Origin: Actinacidiphila guanduensis
GTDB lineage: Bacteria; Actinomycetota; Actinomycetes; Streptomycetales; Streptomycetaceae
Length of the DNA stretch: 64,000 nucleotides
Assembly (NCBI RefSeq): GCF_900103985.1
Contig: NZ_FNIE01000004.1
Span: forward strand, 558,001-622,000
Reading direction: 5' to 3'
This document shows positions 42,634 to 52,330 of the stretch, piece by piece; positions within the stretch are counted from its first letter, which is position 1, and every line of letters starts with the position of its first letter. Under the pieces are notes generated by a model that saw only the letters and a list, made by a program, of their open reading frames with translations, made no database searches and was not told where the DNA came from. The position numbers and the translations under genes were made by a program.

Positions 42634-44481
42634 ATGGCACGCATGCGTGTGCTCGGACAGGCCAGGAGTGTCGCGGTGGCCGCGGTGCTCGCGCTGGCGG
42701 CAACGGCCTGCACGGGCGGCGGCGGCAGCCACCGCTCGATCAGCGACGGCCAGAGCGCGACAGCCTCGCACGGACCGGTCAAGCGCGGCGGCACGGTCAC
42801 CGTCGCCGAGGTGTCCGCCCGGCCCGACTTCGTCTTCCCGCTCGCCCCGGCGACCAACGAGAACGGCTACAACGTCAACCTCACCGAGGGCCTGTGGCCC
42901 TTCCTGGTCGTCGCCGGCGACGGCGCCCAGGCGCAGGTGAACAAGGACCGCAGCCTGTTCAGCTCGCTGGACTGGGCGAACGGCGACAAGCAGGTGACCA
43001 TCCACCTCAAGCCGTGGAACTGGTCGGACGGAAAGCCCGTCACCAGCCGGGACTTCACCTTCGTCTACAACCTGCTCAAGGCGAACTACAAGAACTGGAA
43101 CGCCCATCTGCAGGGCCTGTTCCCCGAGGACGTCGCCAAGGTCGCCACGCCCGACGCCCACACCGTCGTCCTCGACCTCACCCGGTCCTACAACCCCGAC
43201 TTCTACACCGACGACGTGCTGAGCACGATCCCGCTGCTGCCCCAGCACGCCTGGGACAAGACCTCGGCCAGCGGCCCGGTCGGCGACAGCGACACCACCG
43301 CAGCCGGCGCGAAGGCCGTCTACTCCTTCCTGCAGAAGGAGGGCGCCAAGACCGGCGGCTTCGCCACGAACCCGCTGTGGCAGGTGGTCGACGGGCCCTG
43401 GCAGCTCAAGGAGTTCCGCAGCAACGGCTACTACTCCTACGTGCCCAACCCGAACTACTCCGGCGCCAAGCCGGCCATCGACAAGCTGGTCGTCACCCCC
43501 TTCACCACCGACACCCCCGAGATCAACGCGCTGCGCTCGGGCAGCTCGCTGGACGTGGCCGGCCTGCCGCTCAACGACATCGCGCAGGCCCAGGCGCTGC
43601 GCTCCAGCGGCTACTCGATCGCCAGCGTCCCCATCCCGGGCGTGGCCGAGATCGTCCCCAACCTCTACAACGCCTCCGCCGGACCGCTGCTGCGGCAGCT
43701 GTACGTGCGCCAGGCACTGGAGTACCTGATCGACCGGCCGCAGCTGGTCTCGAAGGTCTACAACGGCTACGCCGACCCCGGCAACGGGCCGGTGCCGGTG
43801 AAGGCGACCGGCACCTGGGCCACCCCGCTGGAGAAGTCCGGCGGCCCCTACCCGTACGCGCCGGACAAGGCCACCTCGCTGCTGCGGGCGCACGGCTGGA
43901 AGGTCGTGCCCAGCGGGAAGACCACCTGCCGAAGCCCGGGCACCGGGCCCACCCAGTGCGGCGCGGGTATCAAGGCGGGACAGGCGCTCACCTTCCAGCT
44001 GGTGTACTCCTCCGGACGGGCCACCACCGACCAGCAGTTCGCCGCCATCAAGTCCTCCGAGGCGCAGGCGGGCATCACGGTGAACCTGAAGTCCGAGCCG
44101 TTCAACACCCTCATCAGCACGCTGGGCACCTGCACCGCGGCCTCGCACCCCGCCTCCGGCTGCGGTTGGCAGCTGGCGAGCTACGGCTACGACCCGTACC
44201 CGCTCTACCCCAACGGCACCGGCTTCTTCGACACCGGCGGCACCAACAACTACGGCGGCTACTCCGACCCGAAGATGGACCAGCTGATCAAGGCCACCGA
44301 ATACGGCTCGGACAAGCAGGCGTTCTTCGCCTACGAGGACTACGCCGCCCGCCAACTGCCGTGGCTGTGGATCCCGTTGCGCAGCAGCATCCTGGTCTAC
44401 CGATCCAAGCTGCAGGGCGTGGTGCCGCTGAACCCCTTCAACGGCGGCCTCAACTACGAGGACTGGTCCTACACCTCATGA
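42634..44481 (+). CDS. ABC transporter substrate-binding lipoprotein, family 5 (peptide/nickel type)
   Basis: 615 residues from the ATG at 42634. A lipoprotein signal ends in the lipobox LAATAC near residue 27. The mature protein shows family 5 features: KRGGTVTVAEVSARPDFVFPL, HLKPWNWSDGKPVTSRDFTFVYNLL and YVRQALEYLIDRPQLVSKV. It would capture oligopeptides or a similar solute outside the membrane. It opens a four-gene operon with two permeases and a double ATPase. No regulator is adjacent. Confidence 0.94.
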   Translation: MARMRVLGQARSVAVAAVLALAATACTGGGGSHRSISDGQSATASHGPVKRGGTVTVAEVSARPDFVFPLAPATNENGYNVNLTEGLWPFLVVAGDGAQAQVNKDRSLFSSLDWANGDKQVTIHLKPWNWSDGKPVTSRDFTFVYNLLKANYKNWNAHLQGLFPEDVAKVATPDAHTVVLDLTRSYNPDFYTDDVLSTIPLLPQHAWDKTSASGPVGDSDTTAAGAKAVYSFLQKEGAKTGGFATNPLWQVVDGPWQLKEFRSNGYYSYVPNPNYSGAKPAIDKLVVTPFTTDTPEINALRSGSSLDVAGLPLNDIAQAQALRSSGYSIASVPIPGVAEIVPNLYNASAGPLLRQLYVRQALEYLIDRPQLVSKVYNGYADPGNGPVPVKATGTWATPLEKSGGPYPYAPDKATSLLRAHGWKVVPSGKTTCRSPGTGPTQCGAGIKAGQALTFQLVYSSGRATTDQQFAAIKSSEAQAGITVNLKSEPFNTLISTLGTCTAASHPASGCGWQLASYGYDPYPLYPNGTGFFDTGGTNNYGGYSDPKMDQLIKATEYGSDKQAFFAYEDYAARQLPWLWIPLRSSILVYRSKLQGVVPLNPFNGGLNYEDWSYTS

Positions 44482-44491
44482 CGGGCACCCG

Positions 44492-45445
44492 ATGACCGCG
44501 TACCTGCTGCGCCGCACCGGCCAGGCGATCGTGGTGGTGATCGGCGTGATGGTGCTGACCTTCGCGCTGATCCACCTGGCGCCGGGCAGCGCCGCCCGCG
44601 CCACGCTGGGCACAAAGGCAACCGCCGAGCGGATCGCGGTCTTCAACGCCGCCAACGGCCTGAACCGGCCGTTGGCGGCGCAGTTCGCGACCTTCGTCAA
44701 GCAGGCCGCGGAGGGCAACTTCGGCACCTCGTACTCCCTGCACGAGCCGGTCTCCACGCTCATCGCGCAGCGGCTGCCCAGGGACGCGGTGCTGCTGGGC
44801 CTGTCCACGCTGCTGGCCCTGCTGGTGGCGCTGCCAATGGGCGTCTACCAGGCGGTGCGCCGCGGCCGCGCCGGCGACCACATGCTGACCGTGCTGTCCT
44901 TCGTGCTGTACTCGATGCCGGACTTCTTCTTCGGGCTGCTGCTGGTGGCGCTCTTCTCCGTCCAGCTGCACCTGCTGCCCTCCCAGGCCCCGCAGGCGCA
45001 GTCCGTCGGCGGTGTCCTGGCCGACCCGAAGGCCCTGGTGCTGCCGGTGGTCACGCTCGCGCTGGTGAGCCTGGCGAGCTTCAGCCGCTACATGCGCTCC
45101 TCGGCGATCGGCGTCCTCGCCCAGGACCACGTGCTGGTGGCCCGCGCGAAGGGGCTGCCGGAGCACTTGGTGCTCCGGCGGCACGTGCTGCGCAACGCCC
45201 TGCTGCCGGTGATCACCGTCCTCGGCCTGGCCGCGCCGGCCATCGTCACCGGCGCGGTGATCGCCGAGTCGGTCTTCAACTACCCCGGTATGGGGCTGCT
45301 GTTCTATCAGGCGGCCACCAGCAAGGACTACCCGATCCTGCTCGCCTCGACGCTGGTGGTCGGCGTGGCCACCGTCCTCGGCAGCCTGCTCGCCGACATC
45401 GCCTACACCCTCCTCGACCCACGGATCCGCTATGACCGCGGCTGA
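44492..45445 (+). CDS. ABC transporter permease, DppB type
   Basis: 317 residues, starting 10 bp after the binding protein. The N-terminus MTAYLLRRTGQAIVVVIGVMV and FALIHLAPGSAARATLG is typical of DppB/OppB. Six membrane helices are expected. The EAA-type loop is near residues 205-230 (HVLVARAKGLPEHLVLRRHVLRNALLPVI) and contacts the ATPase. The 3' end overlaps the next permease by 14 bp. Confidence 0.95.
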   Translation: MTAYLLRRTGQAIVVVIGVMVLTFALIHLAPGSAARATLGTKATAERIAVFNAANGLNRPLAAQFATFVKQAAEGNFGTSYSLHEPVSTLIAQRLPRDAVLLGLSTLLALLVALPMGVYQAVRRGRAGDHMLTVLSFVLYSMPDFFFGLLLVALFSVQLHLLPSQAPQAQSVGGVLADPKALVLPVVTLALVSLASFSRYMRSSAIGVLAQDHVLVARAKGLPEHLVLRRHVLRNALLPVITVLGLAAPAIVTGAVIAESVFNYPGMGLLFYQAATSKDYPILLASTLVVGVATVLGSLLADIAYTLLDPRIRYDRG

Positions 45446-46358
45446 CCCGGGACCGGTCGCGGCCGGCCCGCCCGTACCCGGCCGGCCCGCCGAGGCCGGG
45501 CCCCTGACGGCCCCCGCCGCCCGCCGGCCCTGGGCCGCCGCGCTCGCCGGGAACCGCCGCGCGCTGGCCGGACTGGTGCTGATCGCCCTGATCGCCCTGT
45601 TCTGTTTCGCCGGCCCGCTCCTCTACCGCACCGACCAGGTCACCGTGCACCTCGACCTGGCCCAGCTGCCCCCGGGCGGCGGCCACCCGCTGGGCACCGA
45701 CGCCAACGGGTACGACGTGCTGGGCCGGTTGATGGCCGGCGGGCGCTCCTCGCTGGAGCTCGGCCTGGCCGTCGCGGTGGCCACCACGGTGTTCGGCACC
45801 CTGTACGGGGCCTTCGCCGGCTACCTCGGCGGAATCGCCGACGCGCTGATGATGCGCGCGGTCGACACCTTCCTCGCCGTCCCCGGCCTGGTGCTGCTGC
45901 TGATCATGGTCAGCATGTTCACCCCGACCCTGCCGGGCATCGTGCTGCTGCTCTCGCTGCTGTCCTGGCTGAGCCCGGCCCGGCTGGTCCGCGGCGAGGT
46001 GCTGACCCTGCGCACACGGGAGTTCGTGCAGGCCGCGCGGATGATGGGCGGCACCGGACCGCGGGTCGTGCTGCGCCACCTGGTGCCGAACGCGGCGGGC
46101 GTCGTCATCGTCAGCGCCACCTTCACCGTCGCCGACTCGATCCTGATGCTCTCCACCCTGAGCTTCCTCGGCCTCGGCCTGCCGCCCCCGCACGCCGACT
46201 GGGGCACCATGCTCACCGGCGGCCTGGACTTCCTCTACGACGGCTCCTGGTGGCTGGTGTACCCGCCGGCGGTGATCCTCATCGCGACCGTGGTGGCGTT
46301 CAACCTGCTCGGCGACGCCCTCCACGACGCCCTGGACGTACGCCTCCAGCGCACCTGA
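45432..46358 (+). CDS. ABC transporter permease, DppC type
   Basis: 308 residues. An N-terminal Pro/Ala-rich cytoplasmic stretch (~40) precedes the first helix (LAGLVLIALIALFCFAGPLLY). The DppC marker GGGHPLGTDANGYDVLGRLMAGGRSSLELG is clear, and the EAA loop REFVQAARMMGGTGPRVVLRHLVPNAAG lies near 195. It pairs with the upstream permease to form the channel of a peptide-type importer. Confidence 0.95.
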   Translation: MTAADPGPVAAGPPVPGRPAEAGPLTAPAARRPWAAALAGNRRALAGLVLIALIALFCFAGPLLYRTDQVTVHLDLAQLPPGGGHPLGTDANGYDVLGRLMAGGRSSLELGLAVAVATTVFGTLYGAFAGYLGGIADALMMRAVDTFLAVPGLVLLLIMVSMFTPTLPGIVLLLSLLSWLSPARLVRGEVLTLRTREFVQAARMMGGTGPRVVLRHLVPNAAGVVIVSATFTVADSILMLSTLSFLGLGLPPPHADWGTMLTGGLDFLYDGSWWLVYPPAVILIATVVAFNLLGDALHDALDVRLQRT

Positions 46359-46419
46359 CCCCGCCCGCACCCGCGCAGCACCCCCCGTGCAGCCGGCGGC
46401 CACGACCCGAGGACCAGGC

Positions 46420-48567
46420 ATGCCTCCCCTGCTCGACGTACGCAACCTCACCACGCACATCAGGACCGGCCGCGGCACCGTACGGGCCGTCCAGGACGTC
46501 TCCTTCACCCTGGAGGCGGGCGAGACGCTCGGCCTGGTCGGCGAGTCGGGGTGCGGCAAGTCCATGACGGGGCTGTCGCTGCTGGGCCTGCTGCCGCCGG
46601 GCGGCACCCTCGTGGAGGGCTCCTCGGTGCGGCTGGACGGGCGCGAGCTGGTGGGACTGCCCGACCGCGAACTGCGCACGGTGCGCGGCAACGACATCGC
46701 GATGGTCTTCCAGGACCCGATGACCTCGCTCGACCCCACCAAGACCATCGGCCACCAGGTCGCCGAGCCGGTGCTGCTGCACCGCGGCGTCTCCCGGGCC
46801 GCGGCCAGGGAGCGGGCCGTGGAGGTGCTGGGCCTGGTCGGGCTGCCGCAGCCGCGCCGGCGCCTCTCGGACTACCCGCACCAGCTCTCCGGCGGCCAGC
46901 GCCAGCGCGCCCTGATCGCCATGGCGCTGGCCAACGAGCCGCGGGTGCTCATCGCCGACGAGCCGACCACCGCGCTCGACGTCACCATCCAGGCGCAGAT
47001 CCTCGCCCTGCTCGCCGACCTGCGGGCGCGCCTGGGCATGGCGATGATCCTCATCACCCACGACATGGGCGTCACGGCTGGCAACACCGACCGGGTCAAC
47101 GTGATGTACGCCGGGCGCATCGCCGAGAGCACCGGCACCGACCGGCTCTTCTCACGTATGCGCCACCCCTACACCCAGCGGCTGCTCGCCTCGGTGCCGC
47201 GCCTGACCCAGGACCCGGCCCTGCTGCTGCCCACCATCCCGGGCCTGCCACCCGACCTCGCCGACCCGCCGACCGGCTGCCGCTTCGCCGACCGCTGCCC
47301 GTACGCCACGGCCCGCTGCCGGGCCGAGGAGCCGCAGCTGGACGGCACCGCCGAGCACCGCTTCGCCTGCTGGCACCCGGTGGACGGCCCCGCCCCCGCT
47401 GAGATCGGCGGAAAGGTGGCGGACGCGGTCGCGGGCGCCGCCACGGGTGGCGGCGAGGGCGCTGCCGCCACCACCGGCCTCGCCGAGGGCCCGGCCGCCG
47501 CCGGCACGGTCGTCCGGCCGCGCGCCCCGGAGCCGGCGGCCGCCGCGGCGCCGCTGCTGGAGGCGCGCGGGCTCGTCCGGGAGTACCCGCTGCGCGGGTC
47601 CTGGCTGCCGGGGCGGGACCGGCGGGTCGTGCACGCCGTCTCGGACGTGTCCTTCACGCTGGCCCGCGGCGAGACCTTCGGTCTGGTCGGCGAGTCCGGC
47701 TGCGGCAAGACCACACTGGGCCGGCTGCTGGTCGGCCTGGACCGCCCCGACGCCGGGGCCGTCACGCTGGAGGGCACCGACATCGGCACCCTGCGCGGCG
47801 GCGAGCTGCGGCGGCGCAGACGCGACCTGCAGATGGTCTTCCAGGACCCCTTCTCCTCGCTCGACCCGCGGATGCGCGTCTCCGCGGTGCTGCGCGAGCC
47901 GCTGCGGATCCAGGGCATCGGCACCGCGCGCGAGCAGCGCGCCCGCGTCGCGGAGCTGATGGCCGAGGTGGGGCTGCCCGAGCGGGGGCTCGACCTGTTC
48001 CCGCACGAGTTCTCCGGCGGCCAGCGGCAGCGGGTGGGCCTGGCCCGCGCGCTGGCGCTGACCCCGAAGGTGATCGTCGCCGACGAGCCGGTCTCCGCGC
48101 TGGACGTCTCGGTGCGCGCCCAGGTGCTCAACCTGATGAAGCGGCTGCAGGCCGCGCACGGGCTGTCCTACGTCGTCATCTCGCACGACCTGGCCGTCGT
48201 GCGGCACCTGGCCGACCGGATCGGGGTGATGTACCTGGGCCGCCTGGTCGAGGTCGGCACCGCGGCGGAGGTGCACCGGCGGCCCGCCCATCCCTACACC
48301 GCGGGCCTGCTGGCGGCCGTGCCGGTGCCCGACCCGGCGCAGGAGCGCGCCAAGCGCGGCGCCGGTATCGGCGGCGAGCTGCCCGACCCGGCGGCGCCAC
48401 CGTCGGGCTGCCGCTTCCGCACCCGCTGCCCGCTGGCCCAGGAGCGCTGCGCCCGCGAGGAGCCCGCCCTGCGCTCCTTCGGCCCCGGCCACACCGCGGC
48501 GTGCCACTTCCCGCTCGTCGCCCCGGCCGCGGACAGCCCGTCCGACGTGGCCGCCGGACGGCCCTGA
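46420..48567 (+). CDS. Fused DppD-DppF ABC transporter ATPase
   Basis: 715 residues from the ATG at 46420. Two full nucleotide-binding domains lie in tandem. Each has a Walker A GESGCGK (near 42 and 423), an ABC signature LSGGQRQR or FSGGQRQR, and Walker B with DEP. Each ends in the C-terminal cysteine motif of the peptide transporters ([15 protein letters not shown] and [15 protein letters not shown]). The ~70-residue linker is Ala/Gly-rich. Fusion of D and F into one chain is known in actinobacteria and makes the complex a 1:1:1 set with the two permeases. Confidence 0.95.
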   Translation: MPPLLDVRNLTTHIRTGRGTVRAVQDVSFTLEAGETLGLVGESGCGKSMTGLSLLGLLPPGGTLVEGSSVRLDGRELVGLPDRELRTVRGNDIAMVFQDPMTSLDPTKTIGHQVAEPVLLHRGVSRAAARERAVEVLGLVGLPQPRRRLSDYPHQLSGGQRQRALIAMALANEPRVLIADEPTTALDVTIQAQILALLADLRARLGMAMILITHDMGVTAGNTDRVNVMYAGRIAESTGTDRLFSRMRHPYTQRLLASVPRLTQDPALLLPTIPGLPPDLADPPTGCRFADRCPYATARCRAEEPQLDGTAEHRFACWHPVDGPAPAEIGGKVADAVAGAATGGGEGAAATTGLAEGPAAAGTVVRPRAPEPAAAAAPLLEARGLVREYPLRGSWLPGRDRRVVHAVSDVSFTLARGETFGLVGESGCGKTTLGRLLVGLDRPDAGAVTLEGTDIGTLRGGELRRRRRDLQMVFQDPFSSLDPRMRVSAVLREPLRIQGIGTAREQRARVAELMAEVGLPERGLDLFPHEFSGGQRQRVGLARALALTPKVIVADEPVSALDVSVRAQVLNLMKRLQAAHGLSYVVISHDLAVVRHLADRIGVMYLGRLVEVGTAAEVHRRPAHPYTAGLLAAVPVPDPAQERAKRGAGIGGELPDPAAPPSGCRFRTRCPLAQERCAREEPALRSFGPGHTAACHFPLVAPAADSPSDVAAGRP

Positions 48568-48668
48568 GCCCGCTCCGGCACGGGCTGCGGCTGCGGATGC
48601 CGCCCGATTGATATATCCAGGAAAGAGCAGGAAACAGACATCGGGGGCCCCGCCGGAAAGGTCGTTCC

Positions 48669-49781
48669 ATGCCTTCCATGCACCAGCCGCTGACCCCTGC
48701 CGCCCTCGCCGACCTGCGCCGCCCCCGCAAGTACCCCGCCGTGTCGGTGCTGCTGCCCACGCACCGGCGCGAGCCGGACAACGCCCAGGACTCCGTGCGG
48801 CTGCGCAACCTCCTGGAGGAGGCCAAGAACGCCGTGCACAACGACCCGGAGGTCACCCGGGGCGACCGGATCGACGTCATCGGGCAGCTCGACCAGGCGC
48901 TCGGCGAGGTGGACCTGGTGCACGCCGAGGACGGCCTGGCGATCTTCGCGGCGCCCGGCGAGCACCAGGTGTGGTCGCTCGGCCGCTCGGTGCCCGAGCG
49001 GGTGCTGCTGGCGCAGACCTTCCTGACCCGCAACCTGGTGGCCGCCTACGCCGCCAACCAGCCGTTCTGGGTGCTGGCCTTCTCCGCCGACGTGGCCACG
49101 CTGTGGTCCGGCAGCCGCCGGCAGAACCTGGAGCGGGCGGACGGCGCGGGCCTCTTCCCGGTGCGCCGGCCGCAGATCGACTTCGACCCCGAGCGGCAGG
49201 AGCGGATCGGCGACACCCCGAGCATCTACAACGACGAGGACACCCGTACCTTCCTGCGCGAGGTCACCGAGGCCACCGGCGCGGTACTGGCCGCCGACCC
49301 GCGGCCGCTCTACGTCGTCGGCGAGACGGAGGCGCTCAGCGCGCTCGACGAGGTGGGGCCGGTGGTCGGCGAGGCGGTCGACCGGATCCCCCAGGGCGGG
49401 CTGGCCGAGGGCCCGGCCGAGGCACTGGGCAGGGCGGTGCGCGAGGCGGACCGCAAGCGGGACGAGGCGGCGGTGGCCGCGGTGCTGGACGACCTGGACC
49501 GGGCCAGGGGCCGCAAGGCGTTCGCCGGTGGCGTGGACGAGGTGTGGCAGTCGGTGACCGAGGGCCGGGTCGCGCTGGTGGCGATCGAGGACGGCTATCG
49601 CACGACGGTCCGCGACGACGGCGAGCACCTGGTGCCCGCCTCCGCCGAGGAACGCGGCGCCCGAGACGACATCGTGGACGAGATCGCCGAGCAGGCACTG
49701 GACACCGGAGCCGAGGTCCGCTTCGTCCCGGACGGGGGCCTGGCCGACTCCGGCCACATCGCCGCCGTCCTGCGCTACTGA
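48669..49781 (+). CDS. baeRF family protein (eRF1-like, bacterial)
   Basis: 370 residues, ATG at 48669 (48678 is an alternative). The pattern VSVLLPTHRREPDNAQDSVRLRNLLEEAK, then GLAIFAAPGEHQVWSL and LYVVGETEALSAL, fits the bacterial relatives of archaeal/eukaryotic release factor 1 (baeRF). Their role is not established; links with ribosome hibernation or stress have been proposed. It follows the peptide transporter by 101 bp. Confidence 0.78.
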   Translation: MPSMHQPLTPAALADLRRPRKYPAVSVLLPTHRREPDNAQDSVRLRNLLEEAKNAVHNDPEVTRGDRIDVIGQLDQALGEVDLVHAEDGLAIFAAPGEHQVWSLGRSVPERVLLAQTFLTRNLVAAYAANQPFWVLAFSADVATLWSGSRRQNLERADGAGLFPVRRPQIDFDPERQERIGDTPSIYNDEDTRTFLREVTEATGAVLAADPRPLYVVGETEALSALDEVGPVVGEAVDRIPQGGLAEGPAEALGRAVREADRKRDEAAVAAVLDDLDRARGRKAFAGGVDEVWQSVTEGRVALVAIEDGYRTTVRDDGEHLVPASAEERGARDDIVDEIAEQALDTGAEVRFVPDGGLADSGHIAAVLRY

Positions 49782-49969
49782 TCCCGCTCCCGCAAGCGCC
49801 GCACCTGCGTTCCGTGCTCACCGCCGTTCCCGGTCCGTCCCCCTGCCCCGCGCCCGCGTCCCCCGACCCGCCGCATCCGTCCTCTCCCGCGCCGTCCTCT
49901 CGTTCCCCGTCCACCTCCAACCCCCCTTGCCCCGCTAGGATGTGGGCCCGGTCGGGCGGAGGGGCGGGC

Positions 49970-50395
49970 ATGGGCGAGGGCGGCGGCACGGCGGCGACGC
50001 TGGCCGAGAAGATCGACGCGCTGTTCCGCGTGGTGCGCCGGCCCGACCGCGAGCCCTACACGCACGAGGAGGTCGCCCGCGCCTGCCGGGAGGCCACCGG
50101 CGAGAGCTTCTCGGCGACCTATCTGTGGCAGTTGCGGACCGGCCGCCGGGACAACCCGACCAAGCGGCACCTGGAAGCCCTCGCCGGGTTCTTCCGGATA
50201 CCGGTGGCGTACTTCTTCGACGACGAGCAAGGTGCCCGTATCTCCGCCGAGTTGGAGCTGCTGGGGGCGCTGCGGGACGCGGGCGTGCGCAGCGTGGCGC
50301 TGCGGGCGGTCAACCTCTCGCCGGAGGGGATGGGGACGATCAGCGACATGATCGACCTGATCGCCAAGCGGGAGGCCGACCGCAACTCCCCCTGA
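49970..50395 (+). CDS. XRE-like helix-turn-helix regulator
   Basis: 141 residues from the ATG at 49970, with GGAGGGG five bases before. The N-terminal domain (TLAEKIDALFRVVRRPDREPYTHEEVARACREATGESFSATYLWQLRTGRRDNPTKRHLEALAGFFRIPVAYFF) has the fold of XRE/BldD-like regulators, with a C-terminal helical dimer region of about 55 residues. It is the first gene of a three-gene set with an ImmA-like peptidase and a 7-TM protein, as in phage-like ImmR/ImmA control. Confidence 0.87.
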   Translation: MGEGGGTAATLAEKIDALFRVVRRPDREPYTHEEVARACREATGESFSATYLWQLRTGRRDNPTKRHLEALAGFFRIPVAYFFDDEQGARISAELELLGALRDAGVRSVALRAVNLSPEGMGTISDMIDLIAKREADRNSP

Positions 50396-50469
50396 GGAGC
50401 GTTGCGATCGGGCATGGGCGGATTCGCGGCGCCGCTGGGCCGGGCGCCAAGGCATGGGGGTGAGGAGAG

Positions 50470-50994
50470 GTGCGGCTGCTGCACTCGGCCCGCCGGGAGC
50501 TGTGGGAGAAGTACCGCCGGGCCATGGGCGGCACCGACCTCCCCGTGCCCTTCGACGAGGTGGCCCTGATCCGGCGGCTCGCCGAGCGGCGGGGGCGGCC
50601 GATCGAGCTGATCGCGGTCCCCGAGCGGCCCGGCCTGCCCTGCGGCCTGCTGGTGGTCACCGGCGAGGCCGACTGCATCCTGTACGCCGGCGGCACCAGC
50701 CCGCTGCACCGCCGGCACATCCTGCTGCACGAGGCCGCGCACCTGGTCTGCGGCCACGACCGCCAGCCGGCCTCCTCCCCGGCCGCGCTGCTGCCCCACC
50801 TGCCGGACGCGCTGGTCGGCCGGGTGCTGGGCCGGACCGTCTACTCCGAACCGCAGGAGCACGAGGCGGAGTTGCTGGCCTCGCTGATCTGCACGCGGGC
50901 CGCGTGCGACACGGCGGCGCCGCCGCTGGCGGAGGGCCAGCAGCGGCGGCTGGGCTCGGTGTTCGGGGTGCCGTGGGGCCGCGGGCGTGGCTGA
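50470..50994 (+). CDS. ImmA/IrrE family metallo-endopeptidase
   Basis: 174 residues from a GTG at 50470 (an internal ATG near residue 19 is also possible). The zinc site is HEAAH at 87-91 (ILLHEAAHLVCGHD), with a third acidic ligand expected near residues 130-134 (PQEHEAELLASL). Family members cut a partner repressor. The upstream HTH protein would be the likely target. It overlaps the next gene by 8 bp. Confidence 0.88.
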   Translation: MRLLHSARRELWEKYRRAMGGTDLPVPFDEVALIRRLAERRGRPIELIAVPERPGLPCGLLVVTGEADCILYAGGTSPLHRRHILLHEAAHLVCGHDRQPASSPAALLPHLPDALVGRVLGRTVYSEPQEHEAELLASLICTRAACDTAAPPLAEGQQRRLGSVFGVPWGRGRG

Positions 50995-52240
50995 CGCCGG
51001 CACCTACACCGCGGCGGCCCTGCTGATCTGCTTCGCCCCCTACCGCCTCGCGGTCGACACCGGCCGCGCCCGCGACCCCGCGCTGCGCTGGATCTGCTGG
51101 TTCGCGGTGTGCACCGGCCTGGCGCTCGCGGTCCTCGCGCCGGCGAGCATGGCCGCGCTGGGCGGCTGGAGCCCGCTGCGGCACGCGGCCGTACTGGCGG
51201 GCGCGGAGCTGAAGCTGGCGGGGCTGACCTCGCTGGCCATGTTCGCCCGGGAGCTGGAGGACCCCGGGCACGGCACGGGCCGCCGGTTCGGCCGCCAGGC
51301 GCTGGCGGTGATCGCGGCGATGGCCGTCCTCTTCACCGCCGCGGTGCCGGCCGCCCGTGGCCCGGGCCCGCTGCCGGTGCCGAGCCGGTGCCTGCTGGCC
51401 GGCTACGACCTGCTCTTCGTCTTCCATTCCGTGCGCTGCCTGGTGCTCTTCGGCACGCTGGTGGCCCGGCACGCGCGCCGGATCGGGCCGAGCCCGCTGC
51501 GGACGGGGCTGCGACTGATGACCGCCGCGGGCGCGCTCGCCGTGGTGTGGACGCTGTGGCTGCTCCCCGACGTGGTGGACGTGCTGCGGCACGGCCGCCA
51601 GGACAGCGCCGAGGACCTGGTCTCCGCACTGCTCGCGGCGGCCTGCGCGCTGCTCGCGGTGGGCGGGGCGACCGCGGCGGTGTGGGGGCGCGCGCTGGAG
51701 GTGCCGGCCCGCACGCTGCGCGCCCTGCGGGCCTACCGGACGCTGGAGCCCCTGTGGTCGGCGCTGTACGAGGCGCACCCGGGGATCGCGCTGACGCCGG
51801 GCCGGCGCGGGCGGCCGGGGTGGCTGCCGGGGCCGCGCCGGTTGCGGTTCGCGCTCTACCGGCGGGTGATCGAGATCCACGACGGGCGGTTGTCGCTGCG
51901 GCCCTACTGCCCGGCCGACGCCTCGGCGTGGCTGGCGGAGCACCGCCCGCAGGCGGCTTCGCAGCCGCCCTCGGCGGCGCTGCTGGAGGCCGCCTCGCTG
52001 GCGGCGGGCCTGGAGGCGCGGCGGGCGGGGGTGCGAGCGCCGGTGGCGGCCGGGGCCTCCGGGACGGCCGCGGTGGATTCGGGGCGCCTCGCGGGCGGGG
52101 CGGTGGGCCCCGGCCCGTCGTCGGCGCCGCCCGGCACGATCGACGCGGAGCTGGAGTGGCTGCTGCTCGTGGCCGAGGCGTTCACGGCGCTGGTGGCGGT
52201 GCCGGCCCCCGGAGCGGCCCCGGAACAGGTCCGGACATGA
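50987..52240 (+). CDS. MAB_1171c-like seven-helix membrane protein (DUF6545-type tail)
   Basis: 417 residues from the GTG at 50987, which overlaps the ImmA stop by 8 bp. Roughly seven transmembrane segments fill about residues 5-225. The cytoplasmic tail starts with RALRAYRTLEPLWSALYEAHPGIAL and LRFALYRRVIEIHDGRLSLRPY, a pattern I know from MAB_1171c-like proteins. It could sense an extracellular signal and pass it to the ImmA/HTH pair. The Ala/Gly-rich C-terminal region is low in conservation. Confidence 0.82.
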   Translation: MADAGTYTAAALLICFAPYRLAVDTGRARDPALRWICWFAVCTGLALAVLAPASMAALGGWSPLRHAAVLAGAELKLAGLTSLAMFARELEDPGHGTGRRFGRQALAVIAAMAVLFTAAVPAARGPGPLPVPSRCLLAGYDLLFVFHSVRCLVLFGTLVARHARRIGPSPLRTGLRLMTAAGALAVVWTLWLLPDVVDVLRHGRQDSAEDLVSALLAAACALLAVGGATAAVWGRALEVPARTLRALRAYRTLEPLWSALYEAHPGIALTPGRRGRPGWLPGPRRLRFALYRRVIEIHDGRLSLRPYCPADASAWLAEHRPQAASQPPSAALLEAASLAAGLEARRAGVRAPVAAGASGTAAVDSGRLAGGAVGPGPSSAPPGTIDAELEWLLLVAEAFTALVAVPAPGAAPEQVRT

Positions 52241-52244
52241 GGAA

Positions 52245-52277
52245 GCCCCGGCCGGGACGGGGGGACCAGGCCGGGGC
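52245..52277 (+). terminator. Hairpin after the HTH/ImmA/7-TM operon
   Basis: The 9-bp arms GCCCCGGCC (52245-52253) and GGCCGGGGC (52269-52277) flank a G-rich loop, 4 bp after the stop codon. There is no T-run, so termination efficiency is uncertain. Confidence 0.65.
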
Positions 52278-52330
52278 GGTCATCGGGAGGCGGGCGCGCA
52301 AGCACCCTCTCGCGAAACTTAGTTTAACAC

